Positions 1 through 8,152 of a DNA stretch of 64,000 nt are shown here, piece after piece. The translations under genes and the position numbers were made by a program. Source of the stretch: Halobacillus andaensis (GTDB lineage: Bacteria > Bacillota > Bacilli > Bacillales > Halobacillaceae); assembly GCF_014636475.1 (NCBI RefSeq), contig NZ_BMEL01000001.1:310001-374000 (forward strand). The letters run 5' to 3'. Position 1 is the stretch's first letter. Each line of letters begins with the position of its first letter. Under the pieces are notes generated by a model. The model did no database searches, had not been told where the DNA came from, and saw only the letters and a program-made list of their open reading frames with translations.

Positions 1-97
1 CTTTTATATACGGTGAACTCGGGTATTATAAGAAGAGTGTCTAAAAAGATAACATTTTGGGGATGTTTCAAAATAGAGTGAAAGGGTGGAGATGAGA

Positions 98-784
98 ATG
101 TTTCAATTTAAGGATGTTTCTTATGGGCCTTTAAAAGATTTAACATTTTCGATTAATAAGAAAGAAAAAGTTATGCTATTTGGTCCTTCAGGAGCTGGGA
201 AAAGCACTTTATTGTTTTTATTCAATCGATTACATAGTCCAAGTAGCGGGTCTATTTATTTAGACGAAAAAGAGATAGCTGACTTTGAGGTTACAGATTT
301 AAGAAAGCGTGTAGGGTTAGTGTTACAGGATCCTAATTTATTTCCGGGCACGGTTTTGGATAATATTAAATACGGTCCTTCCATATTCGGAGAATGGGAT
401 GAGCGAGAAGCAGAGAAGTTACTGCAATACGTTCAGCTACCGACATCCTATATAGACAGAGATGTAGAGCAGTTATCCGGGGGAGAAAAACAAAGAGTTT
501 CTCTAGCACGTACCCTTGCTAACTCACCAGAGGTTCTCTTATTGGATGAGCCAACGAGTGCTTTAGACTACCGAACCGCTGAAGAAATAGAGGAATGCCT
601 AGAGAATTTAATAGAAGAGCATAATTTAACAATGATTATGGTGACTCATAACTTACAGCAGGCCAGTCGATTGGGAGAAAGAGGCTTATTTATAGTTGAT
701 GGACAGCTCGTAGAAGATGGACGGATTCTGGAAATGCTTGAAAAGCCTAAGTCGAATGAATTGGCAAGATTTATTGAAGAATAA
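98..784 (+). CDS. fetA: ABC transporter ATP-binding protein, FetA-like (putative iron export)
   Basis: This is the ATPase subunit of an ABC transporter, about 228 aa. The Walker A motif GPSGAGKST lies near residue 30, the signature LSGGEKQR near 126 and Walker B LLLDEPTSALD just after it; a conserved H-loop (VTHN) follows. The gene ends 14 nt before a permease of the UPF0014/FetB family, and that pairing is what suggests the FetAB iron/metal-efflux role (family knowledge; the substrate is not visible in sequence). The open frame extends to a GTG at 86, but GGGTGGAG at 84-91 is best spaced for the ATG at 98, so that start is preferred. ATG 92 is also possible. Confidence 0.8.
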   Translation: MFQFKDVSYGPLKDLTFSINKKEKVMLFGPSGAGKSTLLFLFNRLHSPSSGSIYLDEKEIADFEVTDLRKRVGLVLQDPNLFPGTVLDNIKYGPSIFGEWDEREAEKLLQYVQLPTSYIDRDVEQLSGGEKQRVSLARTLANSPEVLLLDEPTSALDYRTAEEIEECLENLIEEHNLTMIMVTHNLQQASRLGERGLFIVDGQLVEDGRILEMLEKPKSNELARFIEE

Positions 785-798
785 AGGAAGTGAATCTA

Positions 799-1584
799 AT
801 GGAACCAGAAATCTCTAATCAATCCTTACTATTTTTAATTGTATTTGTTTTTATTCCGCTCTCATTATCTTATTTTTATCAACTTGGCTTAAGTAAAAAT
901 ATCTTATGGTCATCTGTACGTGGGACCATACAGTTGTTTGCTATTGGTTATTTATTAACTTATTTGTTTGATTTACGAGCGAGTATCGGAATACCTTTAA
1001 TGATTAGTATTATGATTACGGTAGCTACTTTTCATGCTAGGTTAAAGGGAAAAGAGCTTCCCCATGTGTTTTGGTACATACTGGTTGGCTTGTTAGTAAT
1101 CGAAATAAGCGTGTTAAGCATGTGGCTGTTATTTGATATGGTTGAATTCACGCCTTCAGAAGTGATTCCAATGAGTGGAATGGTGATTGGAAATAGTATG
1201 GTAGCCATGGGACTGGCACTAGAGCGAATGAAAAATGAATTTAAAGAGAACAATGGTCGATTATTAGCCGCCTTATCTTTAGGAGCTAAACCTAAAACAG
1301 CATCTAAACTAATTGTACAAAAAACGTTGAATGCTGCTCTTATACCTAACGTTGATCAGCTTAAGACGATTGGATTGGTACAGCTTCCGGGCATGATGAC
1401 GGGCTTAATTCTCGGGGGAGTAGAACCGGTAATGGCGATTAAGTATCAGCTTGTCATCTCACTAAGTATATTTTCATCGGTATCTTTGAGTGCGATGTTT
1501 ATTACATTAGCGATGTACCGATACTTTTTTAATGCTCAGGATCAATTATTGGAAACGGAAGAAGAAATTCGCACGCAGTCTTAA
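799..1584 (+). CDS. fetB: ABC transporter permease, FetB/UPF0014 family
   Basis: This is a hydrophobic integral membrane protein of about 261 aa with roughly seven predicted membrane segments. It belongs to the UPF0014 (FetB/YbbM) family, seen in the conserved run around GMVIGNSMVAMGLAL and in LPGMMTGLILGG near the C-terminus. It would form the membrane channel partner of the ATPase encoded just upstream. The frame opens at a GTG at 790, but the AAGGAAG at 784-790 is better spaced for the ATG at 799. A strong terminator follows directly, so the two genes form a short operon. Iron export is inferred from the family, not shown. Confidence 0.8.
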   Translation: MEPEISNQSLLFLIVFVFIPLSLSYFYQLGLSKNILWSSVRGTIQLFAIGYLLTYLFDLRASIGIPLMISIMITVATFHARLKGKELPHVFWYILVGLLVIEISVLSMWLLFDMVEFTPSEVIPMSGMVIGNSMVAMGLALERMKNEFKENNGRLLAALSLGAKPKTASKLIVQKTLNAALIPNVDQLKTIGLVQLPGMMTGLILGGVEPVMAIKYQLVISLSIFSSVSLSAMFITLAMYRYFFNAQDQLLETEEEIRTQS

Positions 1585-1589
1585 TAAAA

Positions 1590-1623
1590 AAACTCCAGTT
1601 GCAAAAGCAACTGGAGTTTTTCT
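1590..1623 (+). terminator. Bidirectional intrinsic terminator after fetB and DUF2759 gene
   Basis: An 11-bp perfect stem (ACTCCAGTTGC / GCAACTGGAGT) is followed by a T-run on the plus strand and preceded by an A-run, so it can stop transcripts from fetB (+) and from the convergent DUF2759 gene (-). Confidence 0.9.
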
Positions 1624-1631
1624 TTAAGTCT

Positions 1632-1796
1632 TTAACTAAATAAATTTGCATAAATGGTCATCACTGAGAACCAGCCAAACATTATAGCCGATCCAGCCGC
1701 AAAAAGAACAGCAAAGAAATTTTTTGTTTTAATTTCTCTAAATACAGCAATTACACATAAAATGGTTACGAGTAAAAGAAGGATTGCTGTTACCAT
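1632..1796 (-). CDS. yqgW: Small DUF2759 membrane protein (YqgW-like)
   Basis: I read a 54-aa protein on the minus strand, starting MVTAILLLLV and ending MTIYANLFS, preceded by GGAGGTC six bases before the ATG. It has two hydrophobic segments (residues about 2-20 and 28-50) separated by a basic REIKTKNFF stretch. This matches the DUF2759/YqgW family, whose B. subtilis member lies in the same position beside yqgX. Function is unknown; it is presumably a small membrane protein. It is convergent with fetB and shares its terminator. Confidence 0.75.
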   Translation of the reverse strand: MVTAILLLLVTILCVIAVFREIKTKNFFAVLFAAGSAIMFGWFSVMTIYANLFS

Positions 1797-1952
1797 AAGA
1801 AGACCTCCAATATCCTTTTCATTATTATCACCCGATATGTATGGATGTTATACTATATGTACCCGTTTTCTTTCCACACTTATTTTATAGTATTAAAGTT
1901 GATTTGTCGAGTAGTTATCAGTGAATATTTTAGGATATTGAGGTGTTATATA

Positions 1953-2576
1953 ATGTTAAAAATTACAAGGCTGCCATTAGGGATGATGGGTACAAACTCT
2001 TACATTATCACGTCGGGAGAACAAGCGATCATTGTTGATCCTGGCGGAGATTTTGAGAAACTAGATCAGTTTATTAAGGACAAGAGTGTAAACGTTATTG
2101 CTATTCTATTAACTCACGCTCATTTTGATCACATTGGCGCTGTGGATCAGGCACGGGACGCTTATCAGGCCCCCGTTTATTTACACAAAGCTGAAAAAGA
2201 TTGGCTGATGGATAGTACGTTAAACGGCTCGGCTCTTTTTCAATTAGGAGATATTACAGCTCGGCCAGCTGATTATGAACTTAACCCAGGTCAAATGGAG
2301 CTTGGACCCTTTACGTTTGAAGTTCGTCATACGCCAGGGCACTCCCCTGGAAGTGTATCATTTGTATTTCGTAATCAACGTTTTACTGTAGCAGGTGATA
2401 CGTTATTCCAGCGAGGTATAGGGAGAACAGACCTCCCAGGGGGAGATCGAGAAATATTAGAGGATAGTATAACTACTCAATTATTTAGTTTAAGAAATGA
2501 CATGAAAATTTATCCTGGACATGGTTTGCCAACAACAATAGAAGAAGAAAAGAATGAAAATCCTTTCTTCGCGTAA
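1953..2576 (+). CDS. yqgX: MBL-fold metallo-hydrolase (glyoxalase II-like, YqgX)
   Basis: This is a metallo-beta-lactamase-fold hydrolase of 207 aa. The zinc motif THAHFDHIG is near residue 55, a second histidine occurs in VRHTPGHSPGS, the bridging aspartate in VAGDTLF, and the last histidine in YPGHG. The closest named family is YqgX, a hydroxyacylglutathione-hydrolase-like protein; in Bacillus a role in bacillithiol-dependent methylglyoxal removal has been proposed. The open frame runs upstream to 1845, but the start at 1953 (MLKITRLPLG) matches the family and has GAGGTG upstream. It is convergent with the DUF2626 gene. Confidence 0.88.
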   Translation: MLKITRLPLGMMGTNSYIITSGEQAIIVDPGGDFEKLDQFIKDKSVNVIAILLTHAHFDHIGAVDQARDAYQAPVYLHKAEKDWLMDSTLNGSALFQLGDITARPADYELNPGQMELGPFTFEVRHTPGHSPGSVSFVFRNQRFTVAGDTLFQRGIGRTDLPGGDREILEDSITTQLFSLRNDMKIYPGHGLPTTIEEEKNENPFFA

Positions 2577-2585
2577 AAAAGAAAA

Positions 2586-2614
2586 AACAGCTCCCAATAA
2601 AGGGAGCTGTTTTT
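2586..2614. terminator. Bidirectional terminator between yqgX and yqgY
   Basis: The stem AACAGCTCCC / GGGAGCTGTT with a 6-nt loop has A-rich sequence on its left and a T-run on its right, so it serves both convergent genes. Confidence 0.9.
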
Positions 2615-2860
2615 TTAGTGACCTCCGAAAGAAGGCACTAAAATGAATGAAGAATAATAAGTAAAACCAATCATAAACACTGTCAAGTACGAGAAAAATA
2701 TGTATATGTACATACGTTCAGACAGTTTAAGGTAACCAATTGCAAGGAAAAAGGCAGTTTGAGCTAGAGATAAAAATGCAGCTTCCATCATGTCGCCAGC
2801 ATAAAACATAACGGCAAAAATCCCTGTCCAGAACGCCAATACACGAAACATGCGATCCAT
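2615..2860 (-). CDS. yqgY: DUF2626 family membrane protein (YqgY-like)
   Basis: This 81-aa protein starts MDRMFRVLAFWTGIF and contains KLSERMYIYIF, both hallmarks of the DUF2626/YqgY family. Three hydrophobic segments span most of it. The open frame continues upstream to 2923, but an AAAGGAGGGGG ribosome site sits 6-7 bases before the ATG at 2860, which fixes the start. Function is unknown. It occupies the same place as B. subtilis yqgY, between yqgX and mgsR. Confidence 0.82.
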   Translation of the reverse strand: MDRMFRVLAFWTGIFAVMFYAGDMMEAAFLSLAQTAFFLAIGYLKLSERMYIYIFFSYLTVFMIGFTYYSSFILVPSFGGH

Positions 2861-3112
2861 GCTTCTTCCCCCTCCTTTATCATCTATCATCGTAACGCTA
2901 TCATTCATATTATAAACGACCAAGTCACGATTGTAAATAAACCATATGTTTATCTCTTATACTCTATCCTAAATTATGAAATTTAAACGAAATTAAAATA
3001 AAAAAATTAAAAAAATTATAGGATATAGGTTTAATAAATTGTACAAAGGTTATACAATAACTGTACATGAGAAATTCGACAAAAAATTTAATTTATAAAA
3101 GGAGCGATCAAG

Positions 3113-3496
3113 ATGGAAGCTTTAAAATTTTACAGCTACCCTAGTTGCACATCCTGTCGCCGCACTAAATCATGGCTTACTACTCAAGGAGTTAAGTTTG
3201 ATGAGCAGCACCTTTTTAGAGAAACGCCTACTGTTGACGAGTTGAAACAAATTCTAACCCTTACAACGAATGGAATAGATGAAATTTTGGCGAAACGCAG
3301 CAAAGAGTTTAAGGAACTTAACATAGAAGTCGAAGATTTAACGGTAAGTGAGTTTCTACAACTAGTTAACGAAAAACCTAAGCTGTTAAGACGACCAATC
3401 CTAACTGATGGTGAGAAGTTAGTGATTGGATATAATGAGGAAGGGTTAAAAGGTTTAACCACAGAGCCGAACGAATTTAAAGCAAAAATTTCATAG
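3113..3496 (+). CDS. mgsR: Spx/MgsR family transcriptional regulator
   Basis: This is a 127-aa ArsC-fold regulator of the Spx/MgsR family. A CxxC redox switch (CTSC, residues about 12-15) is followed by RRTKSWL, and the C-terminal RRPI/IGYNEEGL elements are conserved. Such proteins bind the RNA polymerase alpha C-terminal domain. The position after yqgY and before the comG operon matches B. subtilis mgsR (yqgZ), a regulator of a sub-regulon of the general stress response. A ribosome site AAAGGAGCG precedes the ATG. A possible promoter (TTTAAT, 17 nt, TACAAT ending at 3058) lies in the very A+T-rich 250-nt upstream gap. Confidence 0.85.
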   Translation: MEALKFYSYPSCTSCRRTKSWLTTQGVKFDEQHLFRETPTVDELKQILTLTTNGIDEILAKRSKEFKELNIEVEDLTVSEFLQLVNEKPKLLRRPILTDGEKLVIGYNEEGLKGLTTEPNEFKAKIS

Positions 3497-3507
3497 CTCA
3501 TAGTAGT

Positions 3508-3534
3508 AAAACCGATGCATGCATCGGTTTTTTA
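3508..3534. terminator. Bidirectional terminator between mgsR and comGG
   Basis: The palindrome AACCGATGCATGCATCGGTT ends in a T6 run on the plus strand and begins in an A-run for the minus strand. It overlaps the comGG stop codon, so it is shared by the convergent mgsR and comG transcripts. Confidence 0.82.
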
Positions 3535-3924
3535 CATGGAGTATTTTTTTATAAAATAATCGCTTTGTCCTGTAGAAAGCTTGAGGTGCCATTCGCATCT
3601 ATAGGTTTTTTCTATAAGCGTCTCGCAGCTAACTTCCGCGATACCAGTAGGTAAGGTATAGCTTTTTATAAGGTTTCCCATATCACTTTTATTTCTCATC
3701 AACTCAATCTCCGAGTAATAATAAAGGTTTTGAAGTTGGTGGAAATGGACGATGGATTGAGTAGAGTACATTTGGTTTTTATATAGATTAATGGTAAACA
3801 TGGTAATGAGGATCATAAGGTTTACTAAAATAAAGACCCAGGGAAAAATAATGCCTCTTTCATTGGTTGAAAAGAGAAACAGGGATTGTTTTATAATAAT
3901 CATCTCCATTTCTGGTAGTGACAT
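3532..3924 (-). CDS. comGG: Competence pseudopilus protein ComGG
   Basis: This is the last gene of the comG operon, encoding a 130-aa protein with one N-terminal hydrophobic helix (about residues 25-48) and a polar remainder, as expected for the minor pseudopilin-associated protein ComGG. Sequence similarity alone is weak, and the assignment rests mainly on position and size. It overlaps comGF by 65 nt, suggesting translational coupling. The start is uncertain: no good ribosome site precedes ATG 3924, and internal ATGs a few codons later are possible. Role: part of the DNA-uptake pseudopilus used in transformation. Confidence 0.72.
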   Translation of the reverse strand: MSLPEMEMIIIKQSLFLFSTNERGIIFPWVFILVNLMILITMFTINLYKNQMYSTQSIVHFHQLQNLYYYSEIELMRNKSDMGNLIKSYTLPTGIAEVSCETLIEKTYRCEWHLKLSTGQSDYFIKKYSM

Positions 3925-4306
3925 GAATATCCAAAAGGTGATTCTGTAAAGAAAAAGTAATATCTTTTAGGTCATGGATCAGCAGTTCATGACCTTTTTC
4001 ATCTACTCTTCTACGAACATCATCTCCATATAGTGAAACCTTAATTTCTCTATTATCTACATCTGTTATAAGGATCTGTCGTTCACTAACTGTAATGTTG
4101 CTTGATGAGTTCATTTCGTCTTCAATGAACGTGAAAAATTGAAATACAGCTAATTCATCAAAATAAGCAGGACTCTTAACCATCTTTATAGTAGGTAAGC
4201 TGATACTTAAAAGAATGGCAACGACAATTAAAGATATAATTGTTTCGATAAATGTAAAACCTCTCTCATTATAAAGGTGCATATAAGCATTCTTTCTCTT
4301 CTTCAT
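3860..4306 (-). CDS. comGF: Competence minor pseudopilin ComGF
   Basis: This is a 148-aa type IV pilin-like protein. The prepilin processing site ERGFTFIETI is followed by a hydrophobic helix (LIVVAILLSISLP). The open frame continues upstream to 4381 inside comGE, but the ATG at 4306 has GGAAGAC upstream and gives a normal leader; an ATG at 4282 is the alternative. ComGF is a minor pseudopilin of the competence pilus, cleaved by ComC in the membrane. It overlaps comGE by about 38 nt. Confidence 0.82.
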   Translation of the reverse strand: MKKRKNAYMHLYNERGFTFIETIISLIVVAILLSISLPTIKMVKSPAYFDELAVFQFFTFIEDEMNSSSNITVSERQILITDVDNREIKVSLYGDDVRRRVDEKGHELLIHDLKDITFSLQNHLLDIHVTTRNGDDYYKTIPVSLFNQ

Positions 4307-4589
4307 TTTGTTTAGTCTTCCATTCAGCACATCCTTCTCGATAATTCGGATGAACATTAAATGTATAATGTACCTGATCAATTGATTCGTTTACGGCTTC
4401 TTCAAAAGAACTGGTTGAATATTCATGAAGCTTGTTTTGTAAAGTAACCAAAGCGTTTCGTTTTATCGATAATGAATGCTGTGCTGTTCTCATCTCCATA
4501 AGTAGGGGGGTTATAAGTGAAGCTGCAATCATAAGAACGCTGAAGGCACTTATTACTTCTACTAGAGTAAATCCGTTATTGTTCATCAA
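4269..4589 (-). CDS. comGE: Competence minor pseudopilin ComGE
   Basis: This is a 106-aa prepilin-like protein with the processing motif NNNGFTLVEVI at its very N-terminus, followed by a hydrophobic segment (AFSVLMIAASLITPLL). Size, position between comGD and comGF, and overlaps of a few bases on each side identify it as ComGE. It would be processed by the prepilin peptidase ComC and take part in DNA uptake. Confidence 0.8.
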   Translation of the reverse strand: MMNNNGFTLVEVISAFSVLMIAASLITPLLMEMRTAQHSLSIKRNALVTLQNKLHEYSTSSFEEAVNESIDQVHYTFNVHPNYREGCAEWKTKQNEEEKECLYAPL

Positions 4590-5043
4590 TTCTCACCCTG
4601 CTCTTTCCAAATGGAAATGTAATTTTGTAATTAGTGTAACCGGTTTTTAGTGTCATTGTTCCTGGACTTTGCATTGTACCGCTTGAATTAAAACGAATAG
4701 GAGAGGTAAGGCTTTGAAGACTTACCTCCCAATCATGGGGGAATTTTCTATGATAGACTGTTTCTTTATTTTGATAGTCGTATAAGTAATAGTCATTTTG
4801 TACAGGGCGAACCATGATCCAATAATTAGGATGGTCCGCCATCGTTAATTGTTGAGCGAGTAACATATCTTCTTCAAACTGCTCCAAGTAATGCTCGGTT
4901 TCTAATTTACTGACTGTACGTTGTTGAAGCGGAGTAAATAATAGGAGGAGGAGCGTAAAAGCTGTCAGGACCAGAATGACCTCAATTAGTGTATAGCCTT
5001 TTTGGTGATCAAGGGCTATCAACTTTTCCACTCGCAGAATCAT
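4576..5043 (-). CDS. comGD: Competence minor pseudopilin ComGD
   Basis: This is a 155-aa prepilin-like protein with the processing site HQKGYTLIEVI and a hydrophobic helix after it. Two starts are possible: the open frame reaches 5097, but GAGGAG lies seven bases before the ATG at 5043, which also gives a leader length usual for ComGD. It overlaps the end of comGC by 35 nt. Role: minor pseudopilin of the transformation pilus. Confidence 0.82.
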   Translation of the reverse strand: MILRVEKLIALDHQKGYTLIEVILVLTAFTLLLLLFTPLQQRTVSKLETEHYLEQFEEDMLLAQQLTMADHPNYWIMVRPVQNDYYLYDYQNKETVYHRKFPHDWEVSLQSLTSPIRFNSSGTMQSPGTMTLKTGYTNYKITFPFGKSRVRIDEQ

Positions 5044-5305
5044 AGTTAAGCTCCTCGCCATTTGGGCAAGTAGTTTGGGTAATGTAATTTTCATCAACTA
5101 AAACATTTAAATCAGTAGGGAGAGCATTGTGCTCAAGATAGTAAGACTCCACTTGGGCTTCTGTAGTTAAAACAAGCGCCTCACATCCTTTTGTGCGAAT
5201 TGACTCTGTGTTTTCTGTTAAGTTTGGAATAGTGATGATCAAGAGCACCGAGATAATAAGAAGTACAATAAGCATTTCTATTAATGTAAAGCCTTTTTGG
5301 TTCAT
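5009..5305 (-). CDS. comGC: Major competence pseudopilin ComGC
   Basis: This 98-aa protein carries the canonical prepilin leader MNQKGFTLIEML with the cleavage site after G5, then a hydrophobic helix (residues 9-26). The mature part has two cysteines (C41 and C80) that could form a disulfide. ComGC is the major subunit of the competence pseudopilus. GAAGGAG precedes the ATG. The gene follows comGB by 15 nt. Confidence 0.9.
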   Translation of the reverse strand: MNQKGFTLIEMLIVLLIISVLLIITIPNLTENTESIRTKGCEALVLTTEAQVESYYLEHNALPTDLNVLVDENYITQTTCPNGEELNYDSASGKVDSP

Positions 5306-5320
5306 AAGTGAGCAACTCCT

Positions 5321-6379
5321 TCAAATTTGGTCCATCCATTGGTACAGGGGCAGCATAATGGAAGCATAGATGAGTACAACGATACATGCTACTCCGATAA
5401 AAAAGACGGGTTGAATGTATTGAACAATCTTAAGCATTTTTTCTTTTAATTGATCAATGAGAAGTTCTGATAGCATTTGTAATTCAGACTCGAGTGTTTC
5501 TAAGTCATTGGTGTGATGAAAAATAGAGGTAAGCTCTGGCCTAAATAATGTACAGCTATGCACAGAAGCGGCTAACGTTTGGCCATCCTGTAATAGATTT
5601 TCAATTCTTTTTCCATAAGCAGCTAATTCAAGGTATTTTGTTTGGTGGGAGATCACTTTTAACGCCTCTTTTAACGGGAGTCCTGCTTTAAGAAGAGAGC
5701 TTAAGTGGGTGGAAAATAGAAATGATAAAGTGAACATTTTATAGGAGCGCAAGAGAGGGGTTTTTTCATACATAAGTAGCCGGTGAGAGGCAGTTAATTT
5801 ATGATTGGTTAGATAGAATCCAAGGCAAAGGCCTATTACAAATAAAACGATGAGGCCCATACTCGAAATAGCTAAGTCAGTTATTTTTAAAATGATAAGG
5901 CTCCATGGCTGGATTGTACTATTTGCGAATAATGTACTAAAGCTTGGAAGAATTGTTTGTTTGATTACGGTAAAAGCGATGGTTAAGAAAATAAGTAGAA
6001 TAATGGGGTACCTCATTGCTTCTTGAAGTTTTTTCTTAGAATCGTGATGAAGCTGTAATATCTCAGCACACTGTCTAAACATAGAGGGAAGGTCTTTATG
6101 AATTCTTGCGAAATATAAGAATGAACTGACCTGTTTAGAAAAATTTGCTTTTTTAAATGCTTCGTCTAAAGGATTTCCTACATTAAGTTCATCGATAATA
6201 TCTTCAGTGATTTTCTTGAAGTTGTGGTCCCAGCTGGTCATTCTAAGAGCCTTAAGCAAAGGGTATCCTTTAGTCAGGAGTTTGCAGAGCCGATTTAAAA
6301 AAATGATTTGTTTTTTGATAGGAAGAGAAGGAGACTTATTTGATAACGAGTGTCTAATCTTTGTAATAGCCGAGAGCAT
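5321..6379 (-). CDS. comGB: Competence type II secretion-like membrane protein ComGB
   Basis: This is a 352-aa polytopic membrane protein of the GspF/PilC family. It has two T2SSF repeats (about residues 25-145 and 205-325), with transmembrane segments near 123-145, 165-190 and 325-350. ComGB is the membrane platform for pseudopilus assembly, working with the ATPase ComGA. It overlaps the end of comGA by 26 nt. The ribosome site GGAGGAAAG precedes the ATG. Confidence 0.9.
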   Translation of the reverse strand: MLSAITKIRHSLSNKSPSLPIKKQIIFLNRLCKLLTKGYPLLKALRMTSWDHNFKKITEDIIDELNVGNPLDEAFKKANFSKQVSSFLYFARIHKDLPSMFRQCAEILQLHHDSKKKLQEAMRYPIILLIFLTIAFTVIKQTILPSFSTLFANSTIQPWSLIILKITDLAISSMGLIVLFVIGLCLGFYLTNHKLTASHRLLMYEKTPLLRSYKMFTLSFLFSTHLSSLLKAGLPLKEALKVISHQTKYLELAAYGKRIENLLQDGQTLAASVHSCTLFRPELTSIFHHTNDLETLESELQMLSELLIDQLKEKMLKIVQYIQPVFFIGVACIVVLIYASIMLPLYQWMDQI

Positions 6380-7346
6380 AAGCTTTCCTCCTTAATGTTT
6401 CAAATGGAAGAAAGGAGGGATCCTCTGAAGGCGGGGTATTATGAATAGCTTGCCTAAGGGTTGACTTCTCTAGCAGTTCCAGGATGGCAGCTCTTCGAGG
6501 TTTAGGATCAGCTAAATTTAGATTTATGAGCTGTTGGCAAGCGACAGCAATTAGCGTTTGTTCAAGTTCAACCGTCTTTATATTCATTTCTTTCAACCTT
6601 TGAATGGTGCCATAGGCATCTTTTGCATGAATGGTGCTGACGACTAAGTGGCCACTTAAAGCGGCTCGGATGGCAAAGTGGGCAGTATCCTTATCTCTAA
6701 TTTCTCCTACCATAATGAGGTCTGGGTCATGACGGAGAGCAGCTTTTAATCCTGCATCATAGGTGATTCCTGCTCTTTCGTTTACTTGAACCTGGATAAT
6801 GTCATCTAGATTCTTTTCAATGGGGTCTTCTAATGTAATAGCTTGCAACGGTTGGTCGTGAAGAAGGGTCTGAATTAAGGCATACATAGTAGTCGTTTTC
6901 CCGCATCCTGTTGCACCAGTAAATAAAATCATTCCACTTGGACGTGTAAGCCAGGATTTTAGGGTTTTTAATTGGTGGGAGAAAAGGAAGAGCTGTTCTA
7001 GCTTTAAGAGTTCGGCAGAGGGAAGGATACGGATAGCTAAGCTTTCACTTTTAATAGTGGGTAATGTGGAAAGCCTTAAATGATACAATAAGGGGGCGTC
7101 GCGATGTTCTAATGAAGCATTTTGGGGCTTAGTGACTTCACCAATGTCCATCCCTGAAGTAAACTTGAAATAAGCTAGTAACTTCTGATAAGTTGGATTA
7201 GGTAAAGATTTGTGAAAAGTCCGACGACCGAACATACGAAAGTAAACGTCGGTATTCTCTTCGTTAGGTGAAAAATGGACATCTGTAGCAGATTGATGAA
7301 TAGCGGTGGAGAGTAAATCTCTAGCCATAGTAGCAATTTGACTCAC
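6354..7346 (-). CDS. comGA: Competence traffic ATPase ComGA
   Basis: This is a 330-aa secretion ATPase of the GspE/PilB family. The Walker A motif GATGCGKTTT is at residues 144-153, the Asp box TLEDPIE at 171-177, Walker B DLIMVGEIRD at 209-218 and the His box GHLVVSTIH at 232-240. It powers assembly of the competence pseudopilus. The start is a GTG at 7346 with GAGGTGA upstream. It heads the seven-gene comG operon, divergent from aroK across only 100 nt. I did not find a convincing pair of ComK boxes (AAAAN5TTTT) in that gap. Confidence 0.9.
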   Translation of the reverse strand: MSQIATMARDLLSTAIHQSATDVHFSPNEENTDVYFRMFGRRTFHKSLPNPTYQKLLAYFKFTSGMDIGEVTKPQNASLEHRDAPLLYHLRLSTLPTIKSESLAIRILPSAELLKLEQLFLFSHQLKTLKSWLTRPSGMILFTGATGCGKTTTMYALIQTLLHDQPLQAITLEDPIEKNLDDIIQVQVNERAGITYDAGLKAALRHDPDLIMVGEIRDKDTAHFAIRAALSGHLVVSTIHAKDAYGTIQRLKEMNIKTVELEQTLIAVACQQLINLNLADPKPRRAAILELLEKSTLRQAIHNTPPSEDPSFLPFETLRRKAYALGYYKD

Positions 7347-7446
7347 GTTGAATTATCACCTCATTTCAATATCTTTGCCTATACTTACTTCGACATAAGT
7401 TGCTAAATTCCTGCAAAAATCTTTTAAAAAATGGAGTGATGGTCCT

Positions 7447-7932
7447 ATGATTTTTTTAATTGGGTACATGGGCAGTGGTAAATCCACGGTGGCTCGTGAG
7501 CTAAGTGATAAGTTGAATATGCCATATATAGAGATGGATGAAGCGATTGAACAGCAACAGGACATGAGTATTCCGCAAATTTTTAATAAATATGGTGAAG
7601 CGCATTTCAGAAAGCTGGAGACGGATTTATTAAAATCTCTGCAAGCACCAGTCATTGTTTCAACGGGTGGAGGAGTCATATTAGCTTCTGAAAATCAAGA
7701 AATATTAAAAAAAGGTACGGTTATCTTTTTGGATGCGGCTTTTGAAACGATTGATGAGCGTCTTTCTAATGATCAAGACCGACCTCTATGGACGAATAAT
7801 CGAGAAGAAAACCGACAGCGTTATGAAAAACGCTTGCCGATTTATCGTTCTCTAGCTAGCCATGTGATTCAAGTTGATCATAAGGAAACGACTGTTATTA
7901 TAAATGAAGTTCTCAATTGTCTAAAAAGCTAA
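7447..7932 (+). CDS. aroK: Shikimate kinase
   Basis: This 161-aa kinase phosphorylates shikimate at the 3-hydroxyl with ATP in the chorismate pathway. It has the P-loop GYMGSGKST at residues 6-14, the shikimate-binding aspartate in MDEAI (D31), the substrate motif STGGG, and an RPLW lid. Length is typical. It is transcribed divergently from comGA. A second shikimate-pathway gene, aroQ, lies 13 kb downstream. Confidence 0.92.
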   Translation: MIFLIGYMGSGKSTVARELSDKLNMPYIEMDEAIEQQQDMSIPQIFNKYGEAHFRKLETDLLKSLQAPVIVSTGGGVILASENQEILKKGTVIFLDAAFETIDERLSNDQDRPLWTNNREENRQRYEKRLPIYRSLASHVIQVDHKETTVIINEVLNCLKS

Positions 7933-7978
7933 CCCACCGGACATAATAAAAGTAGTTCTGATAAAGGTGGGGTCACTT

Positions 7979-8152
7979 ATGAAAAAGAGTGAGTATGCGC
8001 AATTTTTAACAGAAGAAATGATGAAACACATGCATATGACTAAGCAGGAGAAAATTGAAAAGAAGCAGGCAAAAGTGTCCAAAAAAAGTACTTCTTATTG
8101 GTTTGGCCTCTTGCCATTCGCATTGAAAATGCTGAGAAAGCGACGCAATTAA
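7979..8152 (+). CDS. yqzE: YqzE family small protein
   Basis: This is a very basic 57-aa protein that resembles the YqzE family found beside comG operons in Bacillus: an N-terminal KKSEYAQFLTEEMMKHM region, a Lys-rich middle, and WFGLLPFALKML at the end. The GTG at 7967 is in frame, but AGGTGG upstream is best placed for the ATG at 7979. Function is unknown. Its stop codon overlaps the stop codon of the convergent yqhG gene. Confidence 0.7.
   Translation: MKKSEYAQFLTEEMMKHMHMTKQEKIEKKQAKVSKKSTSYWFGLLPFALKMLRKRRN

Noticed and set aside
1-85. Upstream gene or promoter at the left edge
   Set aside because: The first 85 nt show no frame that I can assign and no clear -35/-10 pair before fetA.
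1654-1890. 78-codon plus-strand frame after fetB
   Set aside because: It is antisense to the better supported DUF2759 gene and has no ribosome site.
7347-7446. ComK boxes before comGA
   Set aside because: AAAAGATTTTTGC and neighbouring A/T runs do not give two AAAAN5TTTT motifs with proper spacing.
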